Shown: one piece after another, positions 63,976 to 64,000 of the stretch
Layout of the letters: each line of letters opens with the position of its first letter
How positions within the stretch are numbered: the first letter of the stretch is position 1
Source: Mesodorylaimus sp. YZB2_4
Taxonomy: Eukaryota > Nematoda > Enoplea > Dorylaimida > Dorylaimidae
Direction: 5' to 3'
Length of the DNA stretch: 64,000 nucleotides
Assembly: GCA_030248295.1 (NCBI GenBank)
Contig: JASANH010000209.1
Location: 496,001-560,000, forward strand
Made by a program: the position numbers and the translations under genes
Notes under the pieces: model-generated
What the model was told of the DNA's origin: nothing
The model's input: the letters and a program-made list of their open reading frames with translations, nothing else
The model's database searches: none

Positions 63976-64000
63976 GCTGTAGGTTTCGATGACATGTATG

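Larger units (their letters stand above)
61319..64000. mobile_element. Foldback transposon with tandem-repeat arms and internal zinc-finger gene
   Basis: Bases 61319-62256 are the inverse of 63132-64000 over nearly the full length. From the outside inwards each arm has a unique end (CATACATGTCATCGAAACCT), an array of 52 bp units, about 160 bp of unique sequence at roughly 97 percent identity, and an array of 20-21 bp units. The central 0.9 kb is single-copy and holds one gene. The layout is that of FB/Galileo foldback elements. The match continues to the last base of the window, so the right end and any target duplication lie outside. Confidence 0.85.

Overview
This 64 kb window comes from a multicellular animal nuclear genome, most likely an invertebrate. 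The only clearly conserved housekeeping gene has eight exons with short GT-AG introns (53 to 684 bp). The rest is dominated by animal-type transposons (Tc1/mariner, hAT-like, PIF/Harbinger-like, Ty3/gypsy, LINE, tRNA-derived SINE, foldback). I cannot name the species from sequence alone.

Layout. Bases 1-4.8 kb hold degenerate repeats. A complete SWT1-like RNA endonuclease gene (WW plus PIN domains) lies on the minus strand at 4810-8838. A decayed Tc1/mariner element with IR/DR-type ends follows at 9443-11091. From 12 kb to 54 kb the window is organised around a dispersed family of single-exon genes for predicted type I membrane proteins: six intact copies plus an H copy for seven in all (A 12072-13427, B 16128-17354, C 17944-19362, D 27934-29556, E 41277-42839, F 46203-47666, H 52501-53865), one multiply broken pseudogene (G, 49305-50224) and one small relic (30270-30420). 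Each intact protein has a signal peptide, a von Willebrand A-like domain without a recognisable MIDAS motif, usually a 12-cysteine module, a Thr-rich stalk, one membrane helix and a Lys/Ser-rich tail. Most copies share an upstream sequence module, a 5'UTR sequence and a 3' flank.

Between these genes are a SINE family whose two copies are each interrupted by a different hAT-like element, a gypsy element joined inside its gag to an OTU-protease-like reading frame on the opposite strand, a LINE relic, and several inverted-repeat elements. From 54.5 to 61 kb come a broken THAP exon, nested PIF/Harbinger-like elements with a paralogous empty site, a 594 bp element with 132 bp inverted ends, and a degenerate tRNA-Gly-like sequence. 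The window ends inside a large foldback element (61319-64000). Its roughly 0.9 kb inverted arms are built of 52 bp and 20 bp tandem repeats, and between them lies an intact C2H2 zinc-finger gene.

The two most interesting systems are the receptor-like family, whose neighbouring copies E and F keep nearly identical tails but diverge strongly in the ectodomain, and the zinc-finger-carrying foldback element. I recognise neither as a named, characterised system. That is a limit of reading without database searches, not proof of novelty.
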